In this document: in pieces, positions 16,505 to 27,260 of the stretch
Layout: each line of letters starts with the position of its first letter
Numbering within the stretch: the first letter of the stretch is position 1
Source: Rhodococcus sp. BP22
GTDB lineage: Bacteria > Actinomycetota > Actinomycetes > Mycobacteriales > Mycobacteriaceae
Direction of reading: 5' to 3'
NCBI RefSeq assembly: GCF_014281965.1
Contig: NZ_JACFTB010000001.1
Span: forward strand, 682,001-746,000
DNA length: 64,000 bases
Translations under genes and position numbers: made by a program
Notes under the pieces: model-generated
Seen by the model: the letters and a program-made list of their open reading frames with translations, nothing else
The model's database searches: none
Told to the model about the DNA's origin: nothing

Positions 16505-17769
16505 CACCAGGTGTCTTCGAGCATGCGCGGGCGGCAGCACAGGTACCCGCCTACGAGCAGCACCGCAACACATCCGGTCAGGAGCAGCATCGGTATTCCC
16601 CAGCCCCCGGAGAGTGTGTGCAGCAGTCCGAACGACAGCGGCCCGGTGGCCGATACGACGTATCCGAGGCCCTGTGTGAATCCCGAGAGTGCCGAGGATC
16701 CGGCATGGGTGCGGGTACGGAGATTGATGAGTGTCAACGACATCGGGAATGTCATCGTGCCGAGTCCGATGAGGCATACCCAGAGAACGGTTCCGGCGGT
16801 CGGCGAGAAATACAGTCCGGCGAACCCGATGAGGTAGAAGACGGCAGCCGCGATGACCAAGCCATACGGGTTGCGCAGGCGCGCGCACAGCGACGGGGCG
16901 GCCAGCGAGGAAATCAGACCCATGCCGCCGAACGCTGCGACCGAGGCACCGGCGAAAGCCTCGCTGATGCCCGAATCGGTGAGGATCGTCGGTAGCCAAG
17001 TCAGCATCGAGTAGGTGATGAACGACGTCATCGAGAACATGCCGACCATTCCCCATGCCAGCGACGAACGCCAGATTTTGCCTTCTGAATGCTCCTGCAC
17101 GGCCACTGCGCTGGCCGCTTCCCTGCCATCACGCTCACGGCGTGAGAGAACGACACCGAGCCATGGCACTGCCGCAGCCAAGCCCACGAAAGCCCACATG
17201 CCGATCGAGATGCGCCATCCGTACGCCTCCGCCAGGGGAACTGCCACCAGCGGAGGAACCATCGTGCTTATTTGCAGGGCACAGATGTAAAGGGTGCTGA
17301 CGACGGCCAGACGATCGGAGAAGTAGCGCTTCACCAGCGGCGGAAGGACGACGTTTCCGATTCCCATTCCGGCCAACGCGAGAGCTGACAAGGCGAGGAG
17401 TGAGCCGGTCCCCGGCGCGAATGCTCGGGTAGCCATTCCGAGGGTCGTCGCCAACATCGCCACTAGGGCGGCTCGCTCGAGTCCGATTCTCTTGACGATG
17501 AGGGGTGTCAGAAGGCCGAAAACGGCGAACATCGCCGGTGGAAGCATTCCGACCAGTCCGACGACCGTGGATCCGAAGTGGAGTTCATCGCCGATACGCC
17601 CGAACAGTGGGCTGATCGAGGTCACGGCGGCACGCAATGTCAGCGCTGACAGAATGATGGCCGCGAAGACGAGTAGACGTCCTCGGACCAGATGCCTGGC
17701 GTGGGTCCGGTCGTTCGACTCTGTTACTGCAGCGGGACTCACCACCAAATCATAGGATGACCGGATCAT
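16504..17769 (-). CDS. CynX/NimT-family MFS transporter
   Basis: A 421-residue transporter with about 12 membrane segments. The features PPLVKRYFSDR, a GIGNVVLPP stretch after TM4 and LINLRTRTHAGSSALSGF point to the CynX/NimT (cyanate/2-nitroimidazole) family. The substrate is not predictable. It is divergent from a GntR/FCD regulator, a common arrangement for a transporter and its repressor. The start is uncertain: ATG at 17769 overlaps a GATGA-N5-TCATC palindrome, an upstream in-frame start at 17811 would run through most of the divergent intergenic region, and GTG codons at 17745/17742 would place the gene just downstream of it. Confidence 0.85.
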   Translation of the reverse strand: MIRSSYDLVVSPAAVTESNDRTHARHLVRGRLLVFAAIILSALTLRAAVTSISPLFGRIGDELHFGSTVVGLVGMLPPAMFAVFGLLTPLIVKRIGLERAALVAMLATTLGMATRAFAPGTGSLLALSALALAGMGIGNVVLPPLVKRYFSDRLAVVSTLYICALQISTMVPPLVAVPLAEAYGWRISIGMWAFVGLAAAVPWLGVVLSRRERDGREAASAVAVQEHSEGKIWRSSLAWGMVGMFSMTSFITYSMLTWLPTILTDSGISEAFAGASVAAFGGMGLISSLAAPSLCARLRNPYGLVIAAAVFYLIGFAGLYFSPTAGTVLWVCLIGLGTMTFPMSLTLINLRTRTHAGSSALSGFTQGLGYVVSATGPLSFGLLHTLSGGWGIPMLLLTGCVAVLLVGGYLCCRPRMLEDTW

Positions 17770-17770
17770 C
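17756..17770. promoter_or_regulatory. candidate operator between the MFS and GntR genes
   Basis: An inverted repeat GATGA-CCGGA-TCATC sits between the divergent transporter and GntR/FCD genes. A TAAACT at 17784-17789 could be the -10 of the GntR gene, which would put the palindrome near its -35. The size and position suit a GntR-family operator controlling both genes. Confidence 0.4.
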
Positions 17771-17824
17771 TGACGCAAAGCCCTAAACTGGCCTACACAT
17801 CGAGAAGACAACGGGGAGTCACGC

Positions 17825-18487
17825 GTGCAGCAAGTTCAGCGTTCCAGCCTGATATCACAGGTCACTGCGCAGCTTCGCGAGGAAATCGTGGCCAAACGTT
17901 GGCCGGTAGGTTCGCGTATTCCGGCAGAACCCGAACTGTGCGAGCTGACCGGGACCGGTCGTAACACGGTCCGAGAGGCCGTGCAGGCGCTGGTCCACGC
18001 TGGAATGCTCGAGCGAAGGCAGGGATCGGGCACGTATGTGATGACGGTGTCGGATCTGGGTGGCGCGCTGGGAAAATACTTCGCCGACGCGCAGGACCGT
18101 GATGTCACCGAGCTACGACGCACCCTCGAGGTCACCGCGGCTACGCTTGCCGCCGAGCGAGCCGACGCCGAGGACATCAGCGCACTACGGGAGGCACTCG
18201 CCGCACGAAACCTCGCCTGGACAACTCGGTCTCGCGACGACGCGATAGCGATCGATGCGCAGTTTCATCGCGCGATCGTCGCCGCTTCACACAACGCCAT
18301 CTATCTGGAGTTCTACGATTCGCTACTGCCGGTGATCCGCCGGGCCATGCATCATCACGCCGCCGAGCACGACAACGACTATGTGGACGAACATGCCGCG
18401 CTGGTCGAGGCCGTAGCGGCAGGCGACCCTCTACGTGCGGGCGAGGCAGCACGCGTGTTCTTCCGTGAGCTCGGGGCGGATCACTGA
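17825..18487 (+). CDS. GntR-family regulator, FCD (FadR C-terminal) type
   Basis: A 220-residue regulator. The N-terminal winged helix (about 5-75) includes GSRIPAEPELCELTGTGRNT and ends in RRQGSGTYVM. The C-terminal all-helical FCD domain has the usual metal/ligand site in FHRAIVAASHN and a late DEHAALVEAVAAGD. FCD regulators usually respond to small organic acids and repress a neighbouring transporter or catabolic gene. GTG start with GGGGAG about six bases upstream. It is divergent from the CynX-type transporter, its likely target. The effector is unknown. Confidence 0.92.
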   Translation: MQQVQRSSLISQVTAQLREEIVAKRWPVGSRIPAEPELCELTGTGRNTVREAVQALVHAGMLERRQGSGTYVMTVSDLGGALGKYFADAQDRDVTELRRTLEVTAATLAAERADAEDISALREALAARNLAWTTRSRDDAIAIDAQFHRAIVAASHNAIYLEFYDSLLPVIRRAMHHHAAEHDNDYVDEHAALVEAVAAGDPLRAGEAARVFFRELGADH

Positions 18488-18488
18488 A

Positions 18489-19352
18489 CTACAGGATCAG
18501 CCGTACCAAATCGGCCGTCCGCGCGAGCCCGGGGAAAGCTTCGGGCGTCGAGCGCGGATGCAGCGCGTGCACCGCGAACCGAAAAATCAAGGCACGCAAC
18601 AACATTTGTGGCCATTCGGGAAGATCGTCCCAGCGCCCGATCAAAGCATCGTCCGCTCCACCCCACGAAATGGCATCGACCACGGCCACCGCTGCGGCCC
18701 ATGACGTCGGACGCCAGTACGGGGTGATGTCGGTGAGGCCAGGAGCTTCGCTGCCGTCGAACAGCACCGTGCCGAACAGATCGCCGTGCACCAACTGGTC
18801 TGCCGACTCGACAGGCCTGCGCAGACTCGCGAACTGCTTGATCAATTCGAGGCTCTGACGCCCGTCTTCGGAGGTCACTTCCGGAGCGCCCGCACCCCGC
18901 GCCGCCCGCAGGGGAACAGCCTCCCAAGCCGCCCGATCTGCCGCAACGAACACATCGACATCCGCCCACGGGGCAACGGGCGGCTGCACCAGAAAGCGAG
19001 GGCGCTCCAACTGGGCCGTTGCCGCATGAAGCCGCATCGACAATGAGACGACCTCGTCGTGCCGCGGTTCCGGCGAACCCTCGATGAAGGTGTCAGCGCG
19101 CCAACTACTGACTACGTAACGCCCGTCGGTCGACCGGACGGGACGCGCAAGGCGGACACCGTCGACGGCCAGGGTCTCGCGAACCTTCGCCGACCACGCA
19201 GCACGCGCGTGATCTGCGACAGGCGAAAGCACGACATCACCGAGTCGCCACCCACCGTCCCAGTCGGCACCGAGCGGCGTGGGCGGTACATCGCGCAACC
19301 CGAATGTGGAGATCACGTGTTGAGGGGGTTCCACTGAGCTCACAACTCTCAC
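18489..19352 (-). CDS. phosphotransferase-like protein (TIGR02569 family)
   Basis: A 287-residue protein with a kinase-like fold. LVHGDLFGTVLFD carries the HGD catalytic loop of aminoglycoside/choline phosphotransferases, and LTDITPYWRP gives the metal-binding acidic residue. Position between the upstream genes and moeZ equals Rv3205c, a conserved actinobacterial protein of unknown substrate. The start must lie after the moeZ stop at 19426; GTG codons at 19352 and 19343 are both possible and neither has a strong ribosome site. There is no evidence that it modifies antibiotics. Confidence 0.8.
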   Translation of the reverse strand: MRVVSSVEPPQHVISTFGLRDVPPTPLGADWDGGWRLGDVVLSPVADHARAAWSAKVRETLAVDGVRLARPVRSTDGRYVVSSWRADTFIEGSPEPRHDEVVSLSMRLHAATAQLERPRFLVQPPVAPWADVDVFVAADRAAWEAVPLRAARGAGAPEVTSEDGRQSLELIKQFASLRRPVESADQLVHGDLFGTVLFDGSEAPGLTDITPYWRPTSWAAAVAVVDAISWGGADDALIGRWDDLPEWPQMLLRALIFRFAVHALHPRSTPEAFPGLARTADLVRLIL

Positions 19353-19425
19353 GCTACCGCCGACGAGCCGCACCGGTCCGCAGGCGCGCGTGGAGTATGA
19401 AAGGCCGAACAGTGCCGACGTGCGA

Positions 19426-20601
19426 CTAGTAGATCGGCAAGCTGGGATCGATCTGACCGGCCCAGGCGATAATGCCGCCTTGCAGATGAACTGCATCGGC
19501 GAAACCCGCCTGCTTGAGAACGGCAAGCGCCTCCGCCGACCGAATTCCTGTTTTGCAATGCAACACGATGCGTCGATCGTGGGGCAGCGACGAGAGCGCA
19601 TCCCCGGAGATGATCCCGCCCTTCGGCACCAGGGTTGCCCCCGCGATATGCACGATGTCCCACTCCACCGGCTCGCGGACGTCTATCAACGCGACATCGG
19701 CGCCAGTCTCGAGCAACACCGCCAGCTCGTTCGGCGTGATCGTCGAATCTTCCGTCGCAGCCGCACCCTCGTCGGACACGACACCGCAGAACGCGTCGTA
19801 GTCGATGAGTTCGGTGATCGGAATCCGATCCGGATCTCGCTGCAGACGGATAGTGCGGTAGCTCATGGCCAACGCGTCGTACACCAACAATCGACCCAGC
19901 AAAGTGTCACCGATGCCGGTGATCAGCTTGATCGCCTCGGTCACCATGACCGACCCGATCGAAGCACACAGGACCCCGAGCACGCCGCCCTCCGCACAGG
20001 AAGGAACCATCCCGGGCGGAGGAGCCTCCGGATAGAGATCTCGAAGGTTCAGACCGACCCCGTCCGGCGCATCCTCCCAGAACACCGAGACCTGACCTTC
20101 GAAACGGTAGATCGACCCCCACACATAGGGCTTACCGGCCAGAGCAGCGGCGTCGTTGACGAGATAGCGCGTGGCGAAGTTGTCGGTTCCGTCGAGAACG
20201 AGATCGTACTGCTCGAAGAGAGGCACGGCATTCGAGCGATCGAGCCTCATATTGTGCAGCCTGACCTCGACGCCGGAGTTGATTTCGCGGATCGAATCGC
20301 GAGCACTTTCCCCCTTCGGGCGCCCGACGTCGGAACTGCCGTGGATGACCTGTCGCTGCAGGTTGGACAATTCGACGTCATCGAACTCGACGATCCCGAG
20401 CGTCCCCACACCTGCCGCCGCGAGATAGAGCAATGCAGGCGAGCCGAGCCCTCCGGCGCCGATCACCAACACTCGGGCGTTCCGCAACCGTCGCTGCCCC
20501 GTCATTCCTACGTCGGGGATGATCAGATGGCGACTGTATCGAGCCACCTCGTCGAGCGTGAGCTCTCCTGCCGGTTCGACCAGCGGGGGCAACTGCGTCA
20601 T
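19426..20601 (-). CDS. moeZ: adenylyltransferase/sulfurtransferase MoeZ
   Basis: A 391-residue protein with an N-terminal ThiF/E1-like ATPase (IGAGGLGSPALLYLAAAGVG, then DDVELSNLQRQ) and a C-terminal rhodanese domain (DVREPVEWDIVH; active Cys in LHCKTGIRSAEAL). MoeZ activates small ubiquitin-like sulfur carriers: in mycobacteria it adenylates and sulfurates CysO (cysteine synthesis) and MoaD (molybdopterin). The ATG at 20601 has GAGGAG ten bases upstream; the ATG at 20625 has none. Equivalent to Rv3206c. It resumes the conserved gene order after the nitrate block and may serve the same cofactor pathway as the MobA-MoeA fusion. Confidence 0.94.
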   Translation of the reverse strand: MTQLPPLVEPAGELTLDEVARYSRHLIIPDVGMTGQRRLRNARVLVIGAGGLGSPALLYLAAAGVGTLGIVEFDDVELSNLQRQVIHGSSDVGRPKGESARDSIREINSGVEVRLHNMRLDRSNAVPLFEQYDLVLDGTDNFATRYLVNDAAALAGKPYVWGSIYRFEGQVSVFWEDAPDGVGLNLRDLYPEAPPPGMVPSCAEGGVLGVLCASIGSVMVTEAIKLITGIGDTLLGRLLVYDALAMSYRTIRLQRDPDRIPITELIDYDAFCGVVSDEGAAATEDSTITPNELAVLLETGADVALIDVREPVEWDIVHIAGATLVPKGGIISGDALSSLPHDRRIVLHCKTGIRSAEALAVLKQAGFADAVHLQGGIIAWAGQIDPSLPIY

Positions 20602-20736
20602 GAAAAATGCACTCCTCGACGGCACTCCGTCAGTGGCCGTATGCCACGTTCGGTCACTTCACGTTACCGAACTGCCCATTCGCCGCCGCTTCGGTGATCC
20701 ACTGCTCGCACCGGTCCGCGATCGCAAGACGAGCTT

Positions 20737-22843
<2,107 letters not shown>

Positions 22844-22850
22844 AGTTCAC

Positions 22851-22904
22851 GACAACGCGATAGGCCCCGTATCGATCTTCCGATACGGGGCCTATCGCGT
22901 TGTC
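22851..22904. terminator. 24-bp perfect hairpin between convergent genes
   Basis: The arms 22851-22874 and 22881-22904 are perfectly complementary over 24 bases with a six-base loop (ATCTTC). It lies eight bases after the TetR stop and twelve bases past the DUF3107 stop, so it can end transcription from both sides. It lacks a long U-tract, as is common in actinobacteria. The stem is unusually long. Confidence 0.8.
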
Positions 22905-22915
22905 GATCCAGAAAT

Positions 22916-23140
22916 CTAGGTCGCGAATCCGACCTTGCGAGGATCGGCTGGGCCGATCTCCACGTACGCCACCTTCGCGGCCTGCACGAGGTACTTGCGG
23001 CCCTTCTCGTCGACGAGGGCCAGCACGCCGTCCTTGCCACTCAAAGCCTGAGCAACGAGCTTCTCGACCTCGTCCGGCGACTGTGCACTGTTCACCACGA
23101 GCTCGCGAGAGCTTTCCGACACACCGATCTTGACCTCCAC
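22916..23140 (-). CDS. DUF3107 family small protein (TB9.4-like)
   Basis: A 74-residue protein beginning VEVKIGVSESSRELVV and ending in AYVEIGPADPRKVGF, the DUF3107 pattern of M. tuberculosis Rv3208A (TB9.4). The function is unknown; it is cytosolic and probably a small alpha/beta fold. GTG at 23140 is preferred because GGAGG lies six bases upstream; a TTG at 23146 directly abuts that GGAGG. It converges with the TetR gene, as in mycobacteria. Confidence 0.9.
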   Translation of the reverse strand: MEVKIGVSESSRELVVNSAQSPDEVEKLVAQALSGKDGVLALVDEKGRKYLVQAAKVAYVEIGPADPRKVGFAT

Positions 23141-23251
23141 GGCCAACCTCCGAACTCATAGACAACTAAGGCTGCTTCATCCAGGCTAGTGCAGCCGACA
23201 CCTCGGGAGCTCACCTCGCGCCTGTGCTGTCAGCGAACACCATGTCCTCGG

Positions 23252-23998
23252 CTAGACGAGCCCGAGCACGCGCATCCGTTTCGAGTGCTGCTCCTGCATC
23301 CGATCGAACAACGCTGCGACACCGTTGAGATCGCCCGATACCGCGATAACCAAGTCGGTGAGGCTCTCTCGCTGCGCCAATACGTACTGTGCCTGGGTGA
23401 TCGCTTCACCGAGCAGTCGCCGGCCCCACAACATCAGGCGCGCCTTGTCCTGGGAGCTTTCCTGCACCCGGACCGCGACCTCGTGAACCACGAATTCCGA
23501 ATGACCGGTCTCGGCGAGAACCTCGCGGACGATCCTCGCGACGCTGGGATCGAGTGTGTGGGCGATCTCGCGGTAGAAGTCGGCTGCAATTCCATCGCCG
23601 ACGTAGGCTTTGACCAGAGCTTCCATCCACGTCGAGGGGTTCGTCGAAGCATGGTACTCGTCGAGTGCGCGGACGAAAGGGTCCATCGCGGTGTAGACGT
23701 CCACTCCTCGGTCCGACAGTGCCCCGACCACAGTTTCGAAGTGGTTCATTTCCGCTGCCGCCATACTTGCCAGCGCGACACGACCCTGCATCGAGGAAGC
23801 CATCCGGGCGTCCTCGGCCAGCCGATAGAACGCGGAAATTTCGCCGTACGCCAGCACCGCGAAGAGATCCGATATTCCGGGGTGGTCGTATGCGACCAAC
23901 GTCATCTCGGATGAACCTCCGGAATCGGACGGGTCCTCCGTAGGTGACGCCGAGGTAGACAGAGCAGCGGTCGATAGATCAGACGAATGAGCTCCCAT
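23252..23998 (-). CDS. ferritin-like fold protein (Rv3210c-like)
   Basis: A 248-residue, largely helical protein. Acidic/His residues typical of a ferritin-like di-iron site are visible (AYGEISAFYRL, AAAEMNHFETV, GDGIAADFYREIAH, ETGHSEFVVHEV). The arrangement is that of MiaE-like/ferritin-like proteins found throughout Actinobacteria, whose substrate is not established. ATG at 23998 is used; an internal ATG at 23905 (MTLVAYDH) would give 217 residues and cannot be excluded. It is divergent from rhlE across a 420-base gap. Confidence 0.83.
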   Translation of the reverse strand: MGAHSSDLSTAALSTSASPTEDPSDSGGSSEMTLVAYDHPGISDLFAVLAYGEISAFYRLAEDARMASSMQGRVALASMAAAEMNHFETVVGALSDRGVDVYTAMDPFVRALDEYHASTNPSTWMEALVKAYVGDGIAADFYREIAHTLDPSVARIVREVLAETGHSEFVVHEVAVRVQESSQDKARLMLWGRRLLGEAITQAQYVLAQRESLTDLVIAVSGDLNGVAALFDRMQEQHSKRMRVLGLV

Positions 23999-24418
23999 GG
24001 AACACGATCGTAGTCGCGCCAGGATCGATGCATCAGCGGGTGGCCGACGATGAGTGTCGGGTTGCGCGCACACTCGCGAAGGCACTGAAAATCACTCGAT
24101 ACACAGGATGAGCGTTCGGCAAGCTACCATGGTGCTCAGATCACTGCACGGACCGATCGATACGGACCGACTCACGCGGAGATCAGTGACAATGTGTGCG
24201 CACCTGATCCGGGTCGCTACGACTGCTTCGCCCATCGTGTTCGGGCCCGAACACGATCGCGGCTGAGGCTCGACGCGACATCACATCGGATTGAGGGCAT
24301 CGACTTCGGCCGGCAATAGGCCTGTGCCCTTCCTTGTGCGTACGTTCTCGATACGAGGAAGGCCAGACCCCTGAGCAAGATCATCATCGACCAAGAAGAC
24401 GAGACCGGCGACACGACG
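23999..24418. promoter_or_regulatory. divergent promoter region with a 24-bp perfect palindrome
   Basis: This gap between the ferritin-like gene and rhlE holds no convincing gene. Its main feature is a perfect 24-base palindrome at 24234-24257 (core TTCGGGCCCGAA). Further right, AGGCCT-containing sequence at 24327-24333 and a GAGGAAGG at 24355-24362 lie in the probable rhlE leader. The palindrome could be an operator or form a hairpin in the helicase mRNA leader. Confidence 0.5.
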
Positions 24419-25981
24419 TTGTCCGCCCAGCTCGACGACACGCACGTACCCCCGACCTTCGCCGAACTGGGCGTGCGCGAGGAGATCGTCCGATCCCTGA
24501 AGGACATCGGGATCGAGCGGACCTTCGCAATCCAGGAGCTGACACTCCCCCTGGCTCTCGCCGGTGACGACCTCATCGGTCAGGCCCGGACCGGAATGGG
24601 CAAGACCTTCGGATTCGGCGTCCCTCTGCTGCAGCGCATCTCCACAACGGACTCGGGCACCACAGCTCTCGACGGCACCCCGCGGGCGCTCATCATCGTG
24701 CCCACCCGGGAACTATGTGTGCAGGTCACCTCGGACCTCCAGAATGCGGCCAAACATCTGCGCTCGACGACTGGACCTGTCAAGGTGCTCTCGATCTATG
24801 GCGGTCGCCCCTACGAGGCACAGATCAGCGCCCTCCAGAACGGCGTCGACGTCGTCGTCGGCACACCCGGACGCCTTTTGGACCTCGCAAAGCAGGGGCA
24901 CCTGATTCTGGGCAAGATCGGCGTCCTGGTACTCGACGAGGCCGACGAGATGCTCGATCTCGGGTTCCTGCCGGACATCGAACGCATTCTCGGAATGGTC
25001 CCGGACAAAAGGCAGACGATGTTGTTCTCGGCAACGATGCCAGGACCGATCATCACCCTCGCCCGAACGTTCCTCACCCAGCCGACCCATATCCGTGCCG
25101 AAGAGGCCGAGTCGTCGGCAGTGCACGATCGCACCGCCCAGCACGTCTACAGAGCTCACGCACTCGACAAGGTCGAGATGGTGACCAAGGTGCTCCAAGC
25201 AAACGGCCGCGGTGCAACCATGATCTTCACCCGCACCAAGCGCACCGCCCAGAAAGTCGCAGACGAGCTCGCGGAACGCGGGTTCGCCGTCGGTTCGGTG
25301 CACGGTGACCTCGGTCAGGTCCAGCGTGAAAAAGCGCTGAAGAAGTTCCGCACTGGTGGAATCGACGTTCTCGTGGCCACCGATGTGGCCGCCCGGGGCA
25401 TCGATATCGACGACGTCACGCACGTCATCAACTACCAGTGCCCGGAGGACGAGAAGACATACGTTCACCGCATCGGCCGGACAGGCCGCGCAGGCCGTAC
25501 CGGCATCGCTGTGACGTTGGTCGATTGGGACGACATCCCGCGGTGGCAGCTCATCGACAAAGCCCTCAATCTCGGGACACCCGACCCTGTCGAGACCTAC
25601 TCGAGCAGCCCGCACCTGTTCGAAGAACTCGACATCCCTACCGGTGTGGGCAGCACAGTCCACAAGTCGTCCGAGGCCAAGGCCACGAAGGACTCGAACG
25701 GTAGCGCTGCGACCGATGAGACCTCGGAGGAAAAGGGCTCTGAGCAGCCCGACACCGATGCGGAGCCGCGCGCTTCCAAGCCTCGCCGCTCCCGCTCTCG
25801 CTCGCGTACCAGAGCGGGCAAGCCCGCGACCGGAGAGGCAGACTCCGTCGCTGACATCACCGGGCCGGTAGCCACCGAATCCACTGGTGACACAGGGACA
25901 GAAACGACGGCTCCACCACGTAGACGACGGCGTCGCCGCTCCTCCGCGTCGGCCTCGTCCGGTGCGGCCGCGTCGGAGTAG
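24419..25981 (+). CDS. rhlE: DEAD-box RNA helicase
   Basis: A 520-residue DEAD-box helicase: Q motif (FAELGV, then FAIQELTLPLALAG), P-loop ARTGMGKT, PTRELCVQV, VLDEADEML, SAT, and the C-terminal TDVAARGIDI and HRIGRTGRAG. A Ser/Arg/Glu-rich low-complexity tail of about 110 residues likely binds RNA. Expected roles are ribosome assembly and mRNA turnover. The start is uncertain: this TTG has no good ribosome site, while an in-frame CTG at 24371 has GAGGAAGG eight bases upstream and would add 16 residues. Equivalent to Rv3211. Confidence 0.93.
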   Translation: MSAQLDDTHVPPTFAELGVREEIVRSLKDIGIERTFAIQELTLPLALAGDDLIGQARTGMGKTFGFGVPLLQRISTTDSGTTALDGTPRALIIVPTRELCVQVTSDLQNAAKHLRSTTGPVKVLSIYGGRPYEAQISALQNGVDVVVGTPGRLLDLAKQGHLILGKIGVLVLDEADEMLDLGFLPDIERILGMVPDKRQTMLFSATMPGPIITLARTFLTQPTHIRAEEAESSAVHDRTAQHVYRAHALDKVEMVTKVLQANGRGATMIFTRTKRTAQKVADELAERGFAVGSVHGDLGQVQREKALKKFRTGGIDVLVATDVAARGIDIDDVTHVINYQCPEDEKTYVHRIGRTGRAGRTGIAVTLVDWDDIPRWQLIDKALNLGTPDPVETYSSSPHLFEELDIPTGVGSTVHKSSEAKATKDSNGSAATDETSEEKGSEQPDTDAEPRASKPRRSRSRSRTRAGKPATGEADSVADITGPVATESTGDTGTETTAPPRRRRRRRSSASASSGAAASE

Positions 25982-25992
25982 TCTCCCAAACT

Positions 25993-27240
25993 GTGCTTGC
26001 ACCCGAACGTCGGCGCCGGTCGGATATCGTCATCGCCGTAGCGATCGCAGTCGTGACCGTGCTCGTTCTCGGAGTTGTGTGGCTCCGAAGCGACGCGCAC
26101 GGCACGACATCCGCCCCTGCGGAATCCCCTTTGCCCCAAGCGAATGTGGCAACGTCGATTCCGGTCGCGCTGACCGAGACTTGGCGTGCGTCGAGTCCGG
26201 TCACGTCGGCACCGGTCACCACAGGCGGGGCCGTCGTCACAGGCGACGGTGGCACGGTCTCCGGACGGGACCCGCTCGATGGCTCCATTGAATGGAGCTA
26301 TATCCGAGATCGAAAGCTTTGTGCCGTTACAGATGCGTGGAATACCATCGTCGCGGTCTATCAGGACGCCAGGGGTTGCTCACAGGTCACCGAGCTCGAC
26401 AGCTCCAGTGGTACGCGGAAAGCTCAACGTAGCAGTGACGCTGATGCGAATATCGTGCTGAGCGAGGACGGAACCTACGTCACCTCCCGCGGTGACACTC
26501 GAATGGAGCTATGGCGCTCGGACCTGGTCCGAACACTCGAATACGGTCGCGTCGACGCGCCGGTCAATCCGAGTGGTCAACCCAGATCCGGATGCACCCT
26601 GCTGTCCTCCGCTTCCAACAGTTCTCGCGTTGCAGTTCTCGAGCAGTGCCCAGGCGAGTCGGGGGCGCGACTGACAACGATGAATCCAGCCCCGAAGGAT
26701 GCCCAGCAGCCGGAGGAATACGGTTCTTCCGTCGTGGCGGCGTTGATAGGACCCGGCGGCCCGATCTCCGGCGCATCGATTCTCGTCGCCTCGGGTGACC
26801 GTGTGGCAGTGGCGATTCCAGCACATTCCGCACAACCACCGAGGGTTGCCGTCTTCGACGGAAACGCACAGCCCTTGGCCGAGTACGACCTTCCTTCCGC
26901 AGTCGTCGACGAAAATCACTCCCCCACAGCCGAAGCGGTAGTCAAGGCCGCATCGGTCTTCAGCTGGTGGACTGGAAGTGGAACCGTGGCACTGGGATTG
27001 ACTGATCTGGTCCCAATGTGGTCGATCCCCGGCGCGCTCGGACCCGGCACGATCATGGCCGGCCGGCTACTGGTTCCGGTACTCGACGGAACAGCAGTGA
27101 TCGACCCCGCCAAGGGCACCGTAGAACGGACCTTGGACGTCGACCGAGCCGGCTATAGCGGCCCAGTGGGCATGTCGGTGATCGGCGATGTCGTCATCGA
27201 GCAGCGCGGTGAGGACCTCGTTGCGCTATCGGCACGCTGA
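25993..27240 (+). CDS. membrane-anchored PQQ/beta-propeller-like protein (Rv3212-like)
   Basis: A 415-residue protein with one N-terminal membrane helix (IVIAVAIAVVTVLVLGVVWL) and a long extracytoplasmic region with repeated beta-strand units such as GGAVVTGDGGTVSGRDPLDG, as in PQQ-like propellers. Two extracellular Cys pairs (CAVTD with GCSQV; GCTLL with EQCPG) could form disulfides. Equivalent to Rv3212; the function is not established. GTG start 11 bases after the rhlE stop, so the two are probably cotranscribed. Confidence 0.82.
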   Translation: MLAPERRRRSDIVIAVAIAVVTVLVLGVVWLRSDAHGTTSAPAESPLPQANVATSIPVALTETWRASSPVTSAPVTTGGAVVTGDGGTVSGRDPLDGSIEWSYIRDRKLCAVTDAWNTIVAVYQDARGCSQVTELDSSSGTRKAQRSSDADANIVLSEDGTYVTSRGDTRMELWRSDLVRTLEYGRVDAPVNPSGQPRSGCTLLSSASNSSRVAVLEQCPGESGARLTTMNPAPKDAQQPEEYGSSVVAALIGPGGPISGASILVASGDRVAVAIPAHSAQPPRVAVFDGNAQPLAEYDLPSAVVDENHSPTAEAVVKAASVFSWWTGSGTVALGLTDLVPMWSIPGALGPGTIMAGRLLVPVLDGTAVIDPAKGTVERTLDVDRAGYSGPVGMSVIGDVVIEQRGEDLVALSAR

Positions 27241-27260
27241 AGCGATGCTACCGAAACCGA

